This document shows positions 15,000 through 15,896 of a DNA stretch of 15,896 nucleotides, piece by piece. This DNA comes from JBEVEP01 sp040512755 (GTDB lineage: Bacteria > Pseudomonadota > Alphaproteobacteria > Rhizobiales > Rhizobiaceae), in NCBI GenBank assembly GCA_040512755.1, contig JBEVEP010000054.1, positions 1 to 15,896 on the forward strand, in the 5' to 3' direction. Made by a program: the position numbers and the translations under genes. Position 1 is the stretch's first letter. The number at the start of each line of letters is the position of its first letter. The notes below the pieces were generated by a model, which did no database searches, was not told where the DNA came from, and saw nothing but the letters and a program-made list of their open reading frames with translations.

Positions 15000-15581
15000 A
15001 TGCGGAAACTGCAATCGCAAGGGGTTCATCACATCACGCTGGTGGGCGCCGATCGCCAGACATCGATCGACTTCTGGGAAGGCGTCCTCGGCATGCCGTT
15101 CATCTTCGAGCAGCCCAACCTGGACAAGGCAACCGAAAGCCACCTCTATTTCGATCCGGGAGACGGTCGACTCATAACCATCTTTACGGATGAGTCCCGC
15201 CAACCGGTCGCACGACGTACGCCGACCGAAACAGGCTGCGTGCATCACATCGCCTTCGCCGTGTCACGCGTGACATTCCTGCAGGCTGTCCAGCGTCTGG
15301 ATGAACGGGAGATCAGGCATAGCGGGGTAAAGGATCGTGGGTTTATGGACTCGATCTACTTCGAGGATCCGCTCGGATTGCTGATTGAACTCGCTTCCTA
15401 TCGATTTGAACCGCCACCGGGCTATACCCATGCAGACGTGCTAATGGAGGCGCATGGCATCAGGGTTGCCCGTGGTGACTACAACATCGCCGAGGTGCAT
15501 CTCGCCGATGCGATTGAAGCGCTGATCGAAAGAAGCAGGCAGACGCTATCGACGGATAGGGCGCCGAAGAATCCTTATTGA
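15000..15581 (+). CDS. VOC superfamily protein, extradiol-dioxygenase-like or epimerase/glyoxalase-like
   Basis: The 193-residue protein has two VOC-type half modules. The first starts GVHHITLVGADRQTSIDFWEGVLGM (residues 8-32) and the second GCVHHIAFAVS (79-89) to YFEDPLGLLIELASY (120-134). H11, H83 and E130 stand where VOC enzymes such as extradiol dioxygenases carry a metal-binding 2-His-1-Glu set. A C-terminal tail of about 60 residues beyond the core, starting PPPGYTHADVL, has the look of the ring-cleaving PcpA/LinE-type relatives, which are longer. The ATG at 15000 is preceded by GGGAGGA; an upstream ATG at 14958 lies in the hairpin and lacks a ribosome binding site. With a CoA ligase and GST around it, aromatic acid degradation is plausible but not shown. 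Confidence 0.83.
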   Translation: MRKLQSQGVHHITLVGADRQTSIDFWEGVLGMPFIFEQPNLDKATESHLYFDPGDGRLITIFTDESRQPVARRTPTETGCVHHIAFAVSRVTFLQAVQRLDEREIRHSGVKDRGFMDSIYFEDPLGLLIELASYRFEPPPGYTHADVLMEAHGIRVARGDYNIAEVHLADAIEALIERSRQTLSTDRAPKNPY

Positions 15582-15612
15582 ACAAACAATGCCAGAACGG
15601 GAGGAGCAAAAA

Positions 15613-15896
15613 ATGGCCGGGATCAAACTGAACATCATAAAGCCAAGCGTTAACAACATGACGGCGCGCGTCTTTGTGCGCGCAGCCGGCCTCGACTTCG
15701 ACGAAAACGACGTCTTCGGCCAGACACGATCGGCCGAGTACCTGGCAAAGTGCCCGTCCCATCTGACGCCGATGCTCGAAGCGGAGGAATTGCCCAAGGG
15801 GGCTTTATGGGAGAGCTGCGCGATTATGCAGTATCTGTCCAACAAGCATGGTCTTGATGAGCTCTATCCGAAAGACCCTGAGAAGCGCGCGATGAC
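15613..15896 (+). CDS. Glutathione S-transferase family protein (3' end beyond the right edge)
   Basis: The first 94 residues form the N-terminal thioredoxin-fold domain of a GST. After the first strand IKLNIIKPSVNN comes a helix, then LTPMLEAEELP with the cis-Pro (P53) and LWESCAIMQYLSNKHG, where E67-S68 is the glutathione gamma-glutamyl binding pair. The start has a strong GGGAGGAG about eight bases upstream. It follows the VOC gene after 31 bases, so it is in the same operon. The C-terminal helical domain is outside the window, so subclass cannot be assigned; isomerase or ring-fission-product handling roles, as in maleylpyruvate or maleylacetoacetate isomerases, are possible from context. 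Confidence 0.86.
   Translation, partial: MAGIKLNIIKPSVNNMTARVFVRAAGLDFDENDVFGQTRSAEYLAKCPSHLTPMLEAEELPKGALWESCAIMQYLSNKHGLDELYPKDPEKRAM

Overview
This window reads as chromosomal DNA of an alphaproteobacterium, most likely a Mesorhizobium-like member of the Hyphomicrobiales. The grounds are its high GC content, dense overlapping operons, the look of the Hut proteins, and an alphaproteobacterial-style gene stock (ECF42 sigma factor with DGPF proteins, citryl-CoA-lyase-like protein). The genus is inference. No rRNA, tRNA, CRISPR array, IS element or phage gene was seen.

Region 1 (1-7029) is a complete-looking histidine utilisation locus of the five-step type. hutF runs leftward and is cut by the window edge. 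hutI, hutH, hutG, hutU and hutD run rightward, with 4-base overlaps at hutI/hutH and hutH/hutG. Histidine becomes urocanate (HutH), imidazolonepropionate (HutU), formiminoglutamate (HutI), formylglutamate (HutF), then glutamate plus formate (HutG). A perfect 14-base palindrome with a TGTA-N2-TACA core lies between hutF and hutI and overlaps the predicted -10 of hutI. It is the expected operator for the GntR-type repressor HutC, whose gene is not in the window.

Region 2 (7132-10946) is an ECF42-type sigma factor locus. It holds a DGPF (YCII-related) gene, a sigma factor with a TPR-like C-terminal extension, two unrecognised small ORFs, a second DGPF gene, a DUF899 thioredoxin-fold gene and a VOC gene. 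An ECF-style promoter (TGTCGG-N17-CGTC, 8819-8845) lies after the sigma gene and is followed by a chain of three ORFs, each with a good ribosome binding site and joined by ATGA overlaps. The simplest reading is that the sigma factor drives this second half of its own locus.

Region 3 (10980-12601) has a leftward nitronate monooxygenase and a divergent small secreted protein of unknown function.

Region 4 (12792 to the right edge) is a rightward cluster: a short citrate-synthase/citryl-CoA-lyase homologue that lacks the family's catalytic aspartate, a PaaK-like aryl-CoA ligase, a VOC protein with an extradiol-dioxygenase-like His/His/Glu set, and a glutathione S-transferase cut by the edge. It looks like part of an undescribed pathway for an aromatic or other carboxylic acid handled as a CoA thioester. 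The substrate cannot be read from the sequence.
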